From Castellaniella sp. S9 (GTDB taxonomy: Bacteria; Pseudomonadota; Gammaproteobacteria; Burkholderiales; Burkholderiaceae_B), in the NCBI RefSeq assembly GCF_027257175.1, contig NZ_JAPFGD010000011.1, positions 1-64,000 on the forward strand: a DNA stretch of 64,000 bases, written 5' to 3'. Under the pieces are notes generated by a model. The model saw only the letters and a list, made by a program, of their open reading frames with translations. It made no database searches and had not been told where the DNA came from. Positions 18,348 to 27,335 of the stretch are shown here, in pieces; the first letter of the stretch is position 1; every line of letters starts with the position of its first letter. Both the position numbers and the translations under genes were made by a program.

Positions 18348-19556
18348 TCAAGCTCCATTCATCGCGTGATCGAGAATCGACCGGATGGACTGCACATCGA
18401 GCGTTCTCGGATTGTTTTCGACCAGGCGTGCCGCCCCCATGGATTGTTCGGCCATGGCGTCCAGATGCGCGGGCTCCAGGCCCAGGTCGCGCAGGTTTTG
18501 GGGAATGCCGATGCGTCGAAACAGGGACCGGATGGTCGAAATCGCGGCCATCGCCGCCTCGCGCTCGGTGCCGGCAGTCGACAGACCCATCGCGCGCGCG
18601 ACCTCCGCATACACGCCCGCGGACACTTCAATATTGAACTCCATGGTGTAAGGGAGCAAGACCCCGATCCCCAGGCCGTGCGGGGTATGGGTCTGCGCCC
18701 CGACGGGATACTGGATGGCATGGGCGGCGCAGGTGCCGGCCGTGCCGAAGGCCAGGCCTGCATATGTCGATCCCAGCATCACGGCGCTGCGGGCCTCGAG
18801 GTTGGAACCGTCCTCGACCGCCGTGGCCAGATGACCCGAGATCAAGCGGATGGCGGCCAGCGCGTATTGATCGCTGAGGATGTTTTTGCCGACGAAGACC
18901 CGTTGCATCGCCATGGACGGATCGGGCGCGCGACGGATGGCCGAAAAAGCCTCCAGCGCATGCGCCATGGCGTCGGCCCCCGAGAGCGCGGTCAGCCCCT
19001 GGGGGCAGCTCACCGTCAATTCCGGATCGCAGATCGCTGTGTGGGGAATCAGTTCGGGGCTCGAAATGCCGACCTTCATGGCGCGATCGGGATCGGCGAT
19101 GACCGCGACCGGCGTCACCTCGGACCCGGTACCCGCGGTGGTCGGAATCGCGATGACTGGCTTGACGGGGCCCGGCACCTTGAATTCGCCGTAGTATTCC
19201 GAAACCGGTTCCGGATGGGTCAGCAACAGGCTCACGACCTTGGCCAGGTCGATGCAACTGCCACCCCCGATGCCGATCAGCACATCGGGATCGTAGGCGC
19301 GATATCGTTCGACGCACGTTCGGATCCCGCTCAAGGGAAGCTCCGCCTCCGTCCCATCGAACACCTCGGTGGCCACCCCGTGTGCCGCGAGGTCGGCGAG
19401 CAGTTCGCGCATCAATGGCAGCCCGGCCACGCGGGCGTCCGTGCAGATCAGCGCACGCCGCCCAAGGGACGCCGCCGCAGGTCCAAGCGCCGCACGCTGT
19501 CCGGGTCCGAAAATCAGGCGGGCGGGCGCCCGTGTCACGCCATACTCATGTCGCAT
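18348..19556 (-). CDS. Iron-containing alcohol dehydrogenase (group III)
   Basis: A 402-aa Fe-ADH. NAD-binding motif GIGGGSCIDLAKVV and the family signature PTTAGTGSEVTPVAVI are present, with metal ligands in GADAMAHALEAF and HTPHGLGIGVLLP. Two ATGs are possible; the inner one at 19556 lies 8 bases from a GGAGG and starts MRHEYGV, while 19562 is only 2 bases from it. It sits between the Ldh2-type reductase and an aldehyde dehydrogenase. Relatives act on maleylacetate, lactaldehyde, 1,3-propanediol or hydroxybutyrate; I cannot choose. Confidence 0.86.
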   Translation of the reverse strand: MRHEYGVTRAPARLIFGPGQRAALGPAAASLGRRALICTDARVAGLPLMRELLADLAAHGVATEVFDGTEAELPLSGIRTCVERYRAYDPDVLIGIGGGSCIDLAKVVSLLLTHPEPVSEYYGEFKVPGPVKPVIAIPTTAGTGSEVTPVAVIADPDRAMKVGISSPELIPHTAICDPELTVSCPQGLTALSGADAMAHALEAFSAIRRAPDPSMAMQRVFVGKNILSDQYALAAIRLISGHLATAVEDGSNLEARSAVMLGSTYAGLAFGTAGTCAAHAIQYPVGAQTHTPHGLGIGVLLPYTMEFNIEVSAGVYAEVARAMGLSTAGTEREAAMAAISTIRSLFRRIGIPQNLRDLGLEPAHLDAMAEQSMGAARLVENNPRTLDVQSIRSILDHAMNGA

Positions 19557-19642
19557 TCGCATTTCCTCCAACAAAATCCGTCGGGCGCCGCCTTGCTGGT
19601 GCATCCACGTCGCCCTTTTACTGGCGTGAGAGTCTCCATGGA

Positions 19643-20635
19643 TCACCCCGCCATCTCTACGATCTGCTCCCAGACTTCCGGCGCCAAGTCGATGCCAACC
19701 TCCAAGTGATCCCGTCGAGCTTGCCGAGCGCGATCTCCCGGGATGCGCACCGGCTGCCGGGGATCGGCTGCGGGCGAAGCCCGCAATTCCTGCATGAAGG
19801 TGCTGACCATCCCGGCGGCGCCGGTCGTCGGCTCCAGCACAATAAAGACGTCCCCCTTGTTGCAGGGCTGTTCGGAGTCCAGAGTGCCCGCCACCTCGCG
19901 TCCGATCGCACTGCCCGACAAGGCGGCAACCAATAATTCGAAGCCCAATGCTAGGCCATAGCCTTTCGCGCCGCCGAAAGGCGCGATGGCGCCTTGCTTG
20001 GCCGCCGCAGCATCTGTAGTGGGATAACCCTCGGAATTCAGTGCCCACCCTTCCGGTATTGCTACACCGCGATTGGCATGGTCGTGAATCTTGCCCATGG
20101 AGACCAGGCTGGTGGCCATATCGAATACGAAGGGGTCGGGTTGAGCCGGGATGCCGATAGTGATCGGATTGGTACCCAGCATGGCGCGCCGGCCGCCCCA
20201 GGGATGCACCAGAGCCTCGCTGATGGTCAATGCAACCAGTATCTGGCCCTTGCGCGCCACCTGTTCCGCATACCAGGCCAGCATGCCCAGGTGATCGCAA
20301 TTCCGGATGGCGGCCACAGCCACCCCGGTGTCCGCCGCACGAACACACACATGTTCCAATGCGCTGAGTGCGACGACAGGCCCCAAGCCATTTTCGCCAT
20401 CCACCTCATAGAAGGCCTCGCGGCGCCACAGTCCCCGCCCTGTGGCGTTCGGCTTGCATACGCCGTTGCGAATCCGCTGAATGACACGCGGCAAGCGCAG
20501 CAAGCCATGCGAGGGGACACCGCGCAATTCGGCTTCCAACAGCAGCGACAGCTGAGTCCTCGCTGCAGGCTCCGGCACGCCGGCCGCACGCAGCGCGGCC
20601 AGGCTCTTGCGGGTGATTTCATCGACTGTGGGCAT
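19643..20635 (-). CDS. Malate/L-lactate dehydrogenase-family oxidoreductase (Ldh_2)
   Basis: A 330-aa NAD(P)H-dependent oxidoreductase of the Ldh_2 (YlbC/YiaK/ComC) fold, unrelated to Rossmann dehydrogenases. Family marks: EAELRGVPSHGLLRLP at ~33-48 with the catalytic His region, NCDHLGMLAWYAEQ near 115, and FGGAKGYGLALGFELL near 230. Members reduce 2-keto acids such as 2,3-diketogulonate, ureidoglycolate-derived or sulfolactate-type substrates. It follows the TRAP permease genes and probably acts on the imported acid or an intermediate. Confidence 0.85.
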   Translation of the reverse strand: MPTVDEITRKSLAALRAAGVPEPAARTQLSLLLEAELRGVPSHGLLRLPRVIQRIRNGVCKPNATGRGLWRREAFYEVDGENGLGPVVALSALEHVCVRAADTGVAVAAIRNCDHLGMLAWYAEQVARKGQILVALTISEALVHPWGGRRAMLGTNPITIGIPAQPDPFVFDMATSLVSMGKIHDHANRGVAIPEGWALNSEGYPTTDAAAAKQGAIAPFGGAKGYGLALGFELLVAALSGSAIGREVAGTLDSEQPCNKGDVFIVLEPTTGAAGMVSTFMQELRASPAADPRQPVRIPGDRARQARRDHLEVGIDLAPEVWEQIVEMAG

Positions 20636-20689
20636 GCTCCTCCCTGATGATGCTGTACGGATACAGACACGTGATATTGGCTACTCGCA

Positions 20690-21967
20690 TCACGAGAACG
20701 AAATATCCCGAAGCCACAGCGAAACCTCCGGTATATAAGTAATGATCATCAGGGCCGATACCACAGTCAGCACCGGCCAAACCAGTGACCTGAACATCGA
20801 CTCAATGGGTATCCTAGCCACCTGGGCGGCAGCAAACAGATTGACACCCAATGGGGGAGTGATCATTCCCATGGCCAGATTGACGATCATAATGATGCCG
20901 AAATGCACCGGATCCACGCCAAAGGCGATAGCCAGCGGGGTCAGGATAGGTGCGAGGACGAGGATGGCGGCCGACGTCTCCAGAAACATCCCCACCACGA
21001 ACAACAGCGCATTGATGAACAGCAGGAAGCTGAGGTGCGTCTCGAAGGTGGCTCGGGTCCATTCTCCGATCAGATGCGGCAATCCCGACAGGCTAATCAG
21101 GAAAGAAAACAAGGCGGCCGCGGAAATGATCAGCATGATCACCCCGGTGGACAGCGCAGAGGACCGGAAAATCATCGGCAGATCCGTGATCCGGATCTCG
21201 CGATAAACGAACATGCCGATGAACAAGGCGTACACCACCGATACGGCTGCCGCCTCGGTCGGCGTGAACACGCCACCGTAAATGCCGCCCAGCACGATCA
21301 CCGGCAGCAGCAGCGCCCACAGGGCTTCCCGCAAACCCTTGAGCAGAGGGCTGCGATCGCGTCCATCCTCCAGGCCATAGCCCTTGATACGACACCAGAT
21401 CTGGACCATCAGGATCAGGCTGCCGCCGATCAACAGGCCCGGCCCCACGCCAGCGATGAACATGTCGCGCACGGATGTTTCCGTAGCCACGCCGAACAGA
21501 ATCATGGGGACCGAAGGCGGGATGATCACGCCCAGTTCGGCCGAGGCGACCTGTATGGTGGCTGCGACGGGTACGGGGTAGCCATGGCGCCGCATGGCGG
21601 GAATCAGGATGGCACCCACGGCGAAGGTGGTGGCCACGGAAGATCCAGAGATAGCGGCGAAAATCATGCAAGTGATCACGCAGGCACTGGCCAGGCCGCC
21701 CTGCATGCCGCCGACCATGGCCTTGGCAAAATCGACGAGTCGGCGCGACACGCCGCCATGGGTCATGATGTTGCCGGCCAAGATGAAGAACGGAACGGCG
21801 AGCAGCGGAAAGCTGTCCAGTCCATTGAACATTTTCTGCGGCACCACCAACAGGGGTAGGTGGCTGGCCGTGACGATGCCAAATACCCCCGCCAGGGCGA
21901 TCGCCACCGCGACCGGCACTGATAGGGCAAACAGAAAAACCAGCGAGGAAAGGAGCACGGTATTCAT
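20690..21967 (-). CDS. dctM: TRAP transporter large permease (DctM)
   Basis: A 425-aa membrane protein of the DctM family with about 12 segments. Recognisable stretches include FFILAGNIMTHGGVSRRL, ISGSSVATTFAVG and GMITPPLGVNLF. It forms the ion-coupled channel of the tripartite transporter with DctQ and the binding protein DctP. The start overlaps the dctQ stop by 4 bases. The surrounding enzymes suggest a sugar-acid substrate. Confidence 0.92.
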   Translation of the reverse strand: MNTVLLSSLVFLFALSVPVAVAIALAGVFGIVTASHLPLLVVPQKMFNGLDSFPLLAVPFFILAGNIMTHGGVSRRLVDFAKAMVGGMQGGLASACVITCMIFAAISGSSVATTFAVGAILIPAMRRHGYPVPVAATIQVASAELGVIIPPSVPMILFGVATETSVRDMFIAGVGPGLLIGGSLILMVQIWCRIKGYGLEDGRDRSPLLKGLREALWALLLPVIVLGGIYGGVFTPTEAAAVSVVYALFIGMFVYREIRITDLPMIFRSSALSTGVIMLIISAAALFSFLISLSGLPHLIGEWTRATFETHLSFLLFINALLFVVGMFLETSAAILVLAPILTPLAIAFGVDPVHFGIIMIVNLAMGMITPPLGVNLFAAAQVARIPIESMFRSLVWPVLTVVSALMIITYIPEVSLWLRDISFS

Positions 21968-22455
21968 TCGATGCTCCCCCCGTCATACTGCCTGGGACGG
22001 AAATGCCCCAGCAGGACGCCCGGAACGGCGCACAGCGCCCCGACCGGGATGGCTGCGTAGAACCAAGCCATCGAAATATCCAGGAGAGCCACCTGCTGTG
22101 CCCGTACCCGGAGGGTCATCTGGATGCCGTACCAGATCAGGATGCCCAGAAACATCAGCACCAGCACGGTAACGAGCACCATCACCTGTCGTCGAATAGC
22201 ATCCGGCAGGACATTCCGGATGAACTCCAGCGGAATCATGACGGCATACCGGAAACCCGCCGCCGAGACCAGAAAGACCAGCCAGATCACTGCACTGCGA
22301 GCGATGATTTCAGTCCAGGCGGCAGGGTCGTTGAAGACGAAGCGGGTGACCACTTGCAGGAAAACCATGATCGATGCAATAGCCAAGAGCAGCGCCGCCA
22401 GATTATGGGTAAATCGGACGATGCACTCTCCGGCTTCCACGATTTTTTCGCGCAT
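21964..22455 (-). CDS. dctQ: TRAP transporter small permease (DctQ)
   Basis: A 163-aa membrane protein with four hydrophobic segments and the DctQ pattern FLQVVTRFVFNDPAAWTEI followed by RSAVIWLVFLVSAAGF. It links the binding protein with DctM. It is preceded by a 117-base gap holding a stem-loop, and its stop overlaps the dctM start. Confidence 0.9.
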   Translation of the reverse strand: MREKIVEAGECIVRFTHNLAALLLAIASIMVFLQVVTRFVFNDPAAWTEIIARSAVIWLVFLVSAAGFRYAVMIPLEFIRNVLPDAIRRQVMVLVTVLVLMFLGILIWYGIQMTLRVRAQQVALLDISMAWFYAAIPVGALCAVPGVLLGHFRPRQYDGGSIE

Positions 22456-22521
22456 GCGTGTTTCCTTGGAGGTGTGCTTGGAAGGCCGGCGCCAAGAGTA
22501 GACGCCGCCACAAGGGAAGCA

Positions 22522-22550
22522 GGCGGGCCATCGTCATACACAGGCCCGCC
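22522..22550 (-). terminator. Intercistronic stem-loop between dctP and dctQ
   Basis: GGCGGGCC at 22522-22529 pairs with GGCCCGCC at 22543-22550, loop 13 bases. No T-run follows, so it is more likely to protect upstream dctP mRNA or attenuate, giving more binding protein than permease. Confidence 0.4.
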
Positions 22551-22572
22551 CATGTCTGCAGCACAGCGCGGA

Positions 22573-23565
22573 TCAGTTCTTTATCGCAGCACGCACACGA
22601 TCAAGGGCGCTGGAGCCATAGCGCTTGGTGTAGAACTCGTAGGCGCCGTTCATGGCCTCAGTGAACTTGTCTTTGTCCAACGCGTCGCCCGCGACGATAT
22701 CCATCCCGTTGGAACGCAGCAACTCAATGCCATTGGCCTCGTCCCGGTCGACGAATGCGTGGTTGGCTGCCACGGCCGCCTCAGTGGCTTGGCCCACCCA
22801 GCCCTTTTCCTCGTCGCTGAGGCCGTCCCATACCGTCTTGGACATCATGATGACGGCAGGCGAATAGAAATGCCCGGTCAGGGTGAGGTATTTCTGGACC
22901 TCCCAGATGCGATTCGACACCAGGATCGACAGCGGGTTTTCCTGTCCGTCGATGGTGCCTTGCTGCAAGGCGGGGATGACCTCGGGCCAGCTCATGGGGG
23001 TCGGCGATGCGCCGGCGGACTTGAAGGCCGCCAGGTGGATGTCATTTTCCATGGTGCGGATCTTCATGCCGTCCAGGTCCTTGGGTTCCTTGATCGGATG
23101 CTTGGAGTTCGTGATATAGCGAAAGCCGTTTTCCCCCCAAGCCAAACCCTTGACGCCAACGTCATCGAGCTTGGACAGGAGTTCCTGGCCGATCGGCCCG
23201 GCCATCACGCGGCGCGCGGTCGCATAGTCATGAAACAAGAAGGGCAAGTCCATCACGTAAGTATCCGGCACGAATCCGCCGACCGGGCCGGACGCGGTGA
23301 TGCCTACCTCGATGGAGCCGATCTGCATGCCCTCAATGATCTCGCGTTCGCCGCCCAGCACGCCATTGGCCTTGATGGCAACGTCGAACTTGCCGCCCGA
23401 GACTTCTTCGAGCTTGGACTTGAAGGCCTTGGCCGCCGCACCATAGTGAGAGTCTTCGGTCGTCACCATGGCCCAGTTGAGGGTGCGCGCCGTCACCGAG
23501 CCGGCAAACATGACGGCGCCTCCAAGGGCCGCTACACATAGAAGTCTGGAAATGCGTATCTTCAT
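22573..23565 (-). CDS. dctP: TRAP transporter substrate-binding protein (DctP)
   Basis: A 330-aa periplasmic protein. The ATG at 23565 gives a signal peptide (KIRISRLLCVAALGGAVMFA, cleavage near TA|RT). The mature protein carries the DctP fold: MKIRTMENDIHLAAFKS and then GASPTPMSWPEVIPALQQG, followed by DGQENPLS. Arg in the KIRT segment is the usual carboxylate anchor. It heads the transporter and is separated from the kinase gene by 172 bases carrying two copies of the putative GntR operator. Confidence 0.9.
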   Translation of the reverse strand: MKIRISRLLCVAALGGAVMFAGSVTARTLNWAMVTTEDSHYGAAAKAFKSKLEEVSGGKFDVAIKANGVLGGEREIIEGMQIGSIEVGITASGPVGGFVPDTYVMDLPFLFHDYATARRVMAGPIGQELLSKLDDVGVKGLAWGENGFRYITNSKHPIKEPKDLDGMKIRTMENDIHLAAFKSAGASPTPMSWPEVIPALQQGTIDGQENPLSILVSNRIWEVQKYLTLTGHFYSPAVIMMSKTVWDGLSDEEKGWVGQATEAAVAANHAFVDRDEANGIELLRSNGMDIVAGDALDKDKFTEAMNGAYEFYTKRYGSSALDRVRAAIKN

Positions 23566-23636
23566 TGCTTGTCTCCGCGTAGTCCATCGATATGGATGTG
23601 AGTCTGTCATCAGGCTCGCGACAGACGTCGTCTTAT

Positions 23637-23667
23637 TCGTATACGATTCTATTTATCCTATACGATA
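23637..23667. promoter_or_regulatory. Putative GntR operators upstream of dctP
   Basis: TCGTATACGA at 23637-23646 is a perfect 10-bp palindrome, and TATACGATA follows at 23659-23667. Both match the consensus TATCGTATACGATA built from three intergenic regions in this cluster. They lie 70-100 bases upstream of the dctP ATG. Confidence 0.6.
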
Positions 23668-23737
23668 CGAAATTCTCCCATCAAGTCATATTGATCGGAA
23701 TAGGGGGTATCCATGAGATGGCGGATGCTCGTTCTTA

Positions 23738-25120
23738 CTACCGAGCGCCTCCACCCTCCCGCACCCAGCCAAAGTAGTCCTCGCTGCCCATCTGGCCGCC
23801 CTTGAGGGCCAGCTGCAGGCCGTCCAGGTGGTTGTTCGCGATCACTGTGCAAACGGAGGCGCCGGGGATTGTCGGTGCCAGCGGCTCCAGCGCCAAAATG
23901 TCCAGTTCACGCACAGCGTGGCCGGAAGTGTCCCCGCCTGAAATGACGGCGCGGCGCACGCCGGTATCTTCCAGAATACGGTCCAGCACGCGGCCCAGGG
24001 CCGACCCGATCCGAACGTTGGCATCGGCGATCGGCGTCCCGGCACGCCCGATCCAGCCCTGGAACCGTTGCACCCGAGGATCGTCCGGGCCTCTGGCAGT
24101 GTGGATCAACGGATCCAGGCCACGGCCCAGAGCCTCCAGTGCCGCGGACACCGCATGGCGCTCGGCCAACTGGCTACTGGCTGGGTCCATGAGCGCCACA
24201 GGATCAAGGGGAATACCCTCGAAGCCATGGGCCTGCGCCCAATCGATCTGCCGCTGTGTGACGGGCGAAACCGAACCGGACACTACCACCATGGCCTCGG
24301 CGCGCCCCGCCGAAGGCACTGGCTGCGCAGGCGGTAGCCAGCCTTGGCGAATCCAATAGGCAATCAAGGCATATTCGACCCCTTGGCTGCCGATGACGAA
24401 CGGCGCATCCCGGCGATGCGTCCACAGCAGCTCGCCGCATACTGCCAGCGTGTCCTGGTCTATGGCATCGAGCGTTATCAGGCGCGCACCGCCTTGCCTG
24501 AGCCGCGCCAAGCGGTCCGCCGCATCCGCAAAACCCGCCAAGTCCAAGCAGGCCACCGCATGTGCCGTTTGGCGCGCTAAGTGGCATGCGACGTCCGCCT
24601 CATCCATGGGGGTCACGGGATGGCGACGCATGACCGGGTGGCGATCCAGCCGATGGATGCTGCCGAAAGCCTCGGCGAACAAGGTGCCAAATGCTTGGTA
24701 GCGGCCCATGGGAGGCGCAGCCACCAGCACCGGCGCCCATGAGGCGGGGAAGACCTCCAGGCCGATATCGGCCGCGCAGCCGATCGACCCGGTCCGCTCG
24801 GAGGAATCCAGCGTCGAGCACACCTTGTAATGAAACAGCGGGGCGCCTATGTCCCGAAATGCATGGAACAGCGCCGGGAATTCGGCCTGCATCTGCCAGG
24901 GCGCGTAGGTGCGTGCGGTGGTCGCCACGCCGAAGGCGCGCAAGTGCGGCGCGGCCGCCAAGTCCCCGGGTGTCGGCATCCGCAGGAACAACCGCGCCGG
25001 GAGACCGGAAAAGCCCAGCACCTCCATGACGGCCGCCGACCCTGTGAAATCGTCGCCGCACCAACCCAACAGCAATCCGGCAGGCACGCCGGCGTCATGA
25101 GGACACGATCCAATGCTCAT
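23738..25120 (-). CDS. oiaK: Four-carbon acid sugar kinase, DUF1537 (OiaK-like)
   Basis: A 460-aa ATP-dependent sugar-acid kinase. The N-terminal domain begins LLLGWCGDDFTGSAAVMEVLG, where GDDFTG is the substrate-domain motif. The C-terminal nucleotide domain has VVSGSVSPVTQRQI and VISGGDTSGHAV. Known members phosphorylate threonate, erythronate, 3-oxo-tetronate or 3-oxo-isoapionate. Here it starts 11 bases after a RuBisCO-like protein, and an ApnO-like gene is divergent, the arrangement expected for 3-oxo-isoapionate kinase (OiaK). The family call is firm; the substrate is inferred from context. Confidence 0.8.
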   Translation of the reverse strand: MSIGSCPHDAGVPAGLLLGWCGDDFTGSAAVMEVLGFSGLPARLFLRMPTPGDLAAAPHLRAFGVATTARTYAPWQMQAEFPALFHAFRDIGAPLFHYKVCSTLDSSERTGSIGCAADIGLEVFPASWAPVLVAAPPMGRYQAFGTLFAEAFGSIHRLDRHPVMRRHPVTPMDEADVACHLARQTAHAVACLDLAGFADAADRLARLRQGGARLITLDAIDQDTLAVCGELLWTHRRDAPFVIGSQGVEYALIAYWIRQGWLPPAQPVPSAGRAEAMVVVSGSVSPVTQRQIDWAQAHGFEGIPLDPVALMDPASSQLAERHAVSAALEALGRGLDPLIHTARGPDDPRVQRFQGWIGRAGTPIADANVRIGSALGRVLDRILEDTGVRRAVISGGDTSGHAVRELDILALEPLAPTIPGASVCTVIANNHLDGLQLALKGGQMGSEDYFGWVREGGGAR

Positions 25121-25131
25121 GGCCGGCCCGA

Positions 25132-26394
25132 TCAGAGCTGAATATCAGGTTGTGCAAAGGTCCGCAGCGCAGCCGCCAGTTCCGGGGCATCCTTGGCAGC
25201 CTCCTGTACCGGCACCCCGTCGCGCGCTGCTGCAGCCGCCTGGCGCAGCGCCCGCACGCCGCCGCCCGCGCCATCCGGATGGCTGATGATGCCGCCACCG
25301 GCGCAGAAAATGAAATCATCGTTGCCGAGGATGTCTCGGGCCGGACCCAGCTGCCAGGCCGTCTGGCCTGAGGAATAGACCGGCATGGCCAAATGGGGCG
25401 GCCCACCCTCGGCGCACACCGGCTGCTGCACCGCGCGAGCGGCCGCAGCCACCACGGCGTCGGCCTCGGTGAACTTGTTGGCCAAGCCGTTGACATGCAG
25501 ATGATCCGCCCCGGCCAAGCGCCACAGCTTTTGCCACACCGCAAATGAAATGCCGATATGAGGCGAGCGAGAATACAGTCCCCAGCCGGCGCGGTGGCCA
25601 TGGATAGGCAGCGCCACACGCTCGCGCAAGGCGCGCAGGCCAGTCAGGCCCACGGAAAACAGCGACACCATGATGCAAGTCCCGCCGGCCTTTTCGACCA
25701 TCTCGGCGTTGCGCAACATGACATCGAGTTCATCCGTGATGTTGAAGGCATACATGACTTTCTTGCCATTGCGTTGGGCATGCCGCTCGATAACCGGCAT
25801 CACAGCCGCGACGCGGTCCCTCAATGGACAATAGGCGCCGTTGGCCTGGAGTTCGTCGTCCTTGATGAAATCAATCCCGGCCTGTGCCAACTGGTCGACC
25901 AAGTCGGCGGTACCGTCTGCAGACAAGCCGATGCTCGGCTTGATGATGGTTCCAATCAGCGGACCGTCGATACCGACCAGCCGACGGGTGCCCGCCGCAC
26001 CGAATTGCGGGCCCGGGCAAGCCTTTGCGAACACCTGCGGCAGATCCACGTCCTCCAGGCGCAAGGCCGACAAGTCGGCCAGCTCGAACAAATTGCCGGC
26101 GATGGTCGTCAGCAGGTTGGGGATCGAGGGACCCGTATTGTCCAATGGCCAGCTGATGCGGATATGTCCCTGTTCGTAAGTTTCACCGCGCGTGCGGCTG
26201 GGCAAGCTGGGCGTTGATACCCGATCAGTGACCTCAATGGATTCGATCCGCGCGCCCGAACGCGCCCGCAACTCGTCTGTTTCCTGGGGTAGCCGTACAA
26301 ACGTTCCTGTGGACTGCTCGCCGGCGATCACTTGCGCCGCGTGCTGGAGACCTTTAGGGGATTCGGCGAAATATGTTACGGAAAACCGGCTCAT
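25132..26394 (-). CDS. oiaX: RuBisCO-like protein, probable 3-oxo-isoapionate-4-phosphate decarboxylase-type (OiaX/OiaT)
   Basis: A 420-aa form IV RuBisCO large-chain homologue. The carbamate-lysine motif is intact as DFIKDDE (K178, D180, E181). GEQSTGTF, HR at 267-268, K307 in the loop-6 position, SSG at 341-343 and the phosphate-binding GGG at 366-368 are kept. In true RuBisCO the strand-1 motif is KPK; here it is KPS (K152 kept, second Lys replaced by Ser154), so CO2 fixation is not expected. RuBisCO-like proteins next to DUF1537 kinases work on phosphorylated branched keto-acids. The adjacent kinase and ApnO-like gene support OiaX or OiaT; which of the two is not decidable here. Confidence 0.8.
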   Translation of the reverse strand: MSRFSVTYFAESPKGLQHAAQVIAGEQSTGTFVRLPQETDELRARSGARIESIEVTDRVSTPSLPSRTRGETYEQGHIRISWPLDNTGPSIPNLLTTIAGNLFELADLSALRLEDVDLPQVFAKACPGPQFGAAGTRRLVGIDGPLIGTIIKPSIGLSADGTADLVDQLAQAGIDFIKDDELQANGAYCPLRDRVAAVMPVIERHAQRNGKKVMYAFNITDELDVMLRNAEMVEKAGGTCIMVSLFSVGLTGLRALRERVALPIHGHRAGWGLYSRSPHIGISFAVWQKLWRLAGADHLHVNGLANKFTEADAVVAAAARAVQQPVCAEGGPPHLAMPVYSSGQTAWQLGPARDILGNDDFIFCAGGGIISHPDGAGGGVRALRQAAAAARDGVPVQEAAKDAPELAAALRTFAQPDIQL

Positions 26395-26413
26395 GACACC
26401 CTCCCAGATTCAG

Positions 26414-26445
26414 ATACGATATGATATCATCAACCATATACGATA
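26414..26445. promoter_or_regulatory. Putative GntR operators in the divergent RLP/apnO promoter
   Basis: The 67-base gap between the two divergent genes contains ATACGATATGATATCAT at 26414-26430 and ATATACGATA at 26436-26445. Both share the TATACGATA half with the sites upstream of dctP and of the GntR gene. Binding here would control both arms at once. AAGGAGGAG precedes the apnO ATG. Confidence 0.6.
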
Positions 26446-26461
26446 AAACAAAGGAGGAGCC

Positions 26462-27286
26462 ATGAAAATAGCGTTGATCGGCGCAGGCGGCAAAATGGGT
26501 GTGCGCCTTGCCAAGAATCTATCCCGCAGCCATCACGAAGTCTCATATGTGGAGGTCAGCCCCGTCGGCATTGATCGCCTCCGCCAAGAAGCCCAGCTCG
26601 AGGTCACTACTCAGGACGACGCAGTCGACGGCGCCGACGTGGTCATCATGGCAGTGCCCGACACCCTGATCGGGAAAATTTCCGCAACCATCGTTCCTCA
26701 CATGCGCAGCGGCGCCATGATGATGCTGCTGGACCCGGCCGCGCCTTGCGCGGGCCACCTGCCCGAGCGTGCCGATGTCGTCTATTTCGTGACACACCCC
26801 TGCCATCCGTCCATCTTCAACGAAGACCCCGACGAGGCGGCCCGCCTGGATCGTTTCGGTGGCATCGCAGCTAAGCAGGCCATCATCAACGCCTTGATGC
26901 AGGGCGACGAATCCCAGTACCCAATCGGCGCCGAAGTCGCCGAGATCATCTGGGCTCCGGTGCTGCGCACACACCGAGTGACTGTCGAACAAATGGCCCT
27001 GCTCGAGCCAGCCCTGTCGGAAACCCTCACAGCATCGCTGCTGGCCGTCATGCAGGAGGGCATCGAAGAAGTCGCTCGCCGCGGAGTCCCGGAGGCCGCC
27101 GCGCGCGATTTCCTGCTGGGCCACATGAACATCCTGGGCGCAGTGACCTTCGGCCATATTCCGGGCGCCTTCTCGGACGCCTGCAACAAGGCCATCCAGT
27201 TCGGCAAGGCACGCCTCATGCGCGATGATTGGAAAGGTATCTTCGATAAAGCCGAGGTCGACGAAAGCATCCGCCGGATTACCTGA
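26462..27286 (+). CDS. apnO: D-apionate oxidoisomerase-like protein (ApnO family)
   Basis: A 274-aa NAD-dependent protein. A Rossmann start (KIALIGAGGKMGVRLAKNL) leads to a C-terminal helical domain of the phosphogluconate-dehydrogenase-like type (HPCHPSIF, then EVAEIIWAPVLRTHRVT and LGHMNILGAVTFGHIPGAFS). ApnO converts D-apionate to 3-oxo-isoapionate by oxidation and carbon shift. Its partners in that pathway, a DUF1537 kinase and a RuBisCO-like protein, are transcribed divergently from the same short promoter region. Other functions in this reductoisomerase-like family are possible. Confidence 0.75.
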   Translation: MKIALIGAGGKMGVRLAKNLSRSHHEVSYVEVSPVGIDRLRQEAQLEVTTQDDAVDGADVVIMAVPDTLIGKISATIVPHMRSGAMMMLLDPAAPCAGHLPERADVVYFVTHPCHPSIFNEDPDEAARLDRFGGIAAKQAIINALMQGDESQYPIGAEVAEIIWAPVLRTHRVTVEQMALLEPALSETLTASLLAVMQEGIEEVARRGVPEAAARDFLLGHMNILGAVTFGHIPGAFSDACNKAIQFGKARLMRDDWKGIFDKAEVDESIRRIT

Positions 27287-27335
27287 CCCCATCCAATCAC
27301 TCGGACGAACACGCACGATATGAGGATAGCGTCAC

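Noticed and set aside
18348-20348. A 666-aa version of the iron alcohol dehydrogenase
   Set aside because: Its first ~260 codons are a shadow of the Ldh_2 gene. GGAGG places the start at 19556.
20653-20666. CTGTA-N4-TACAG dyad upstream of the Ldh_2 gene
   Set aside because: Only 5-bp arms, different from the shared GntR palindrome, and no second copy seen; too short to call an operator.
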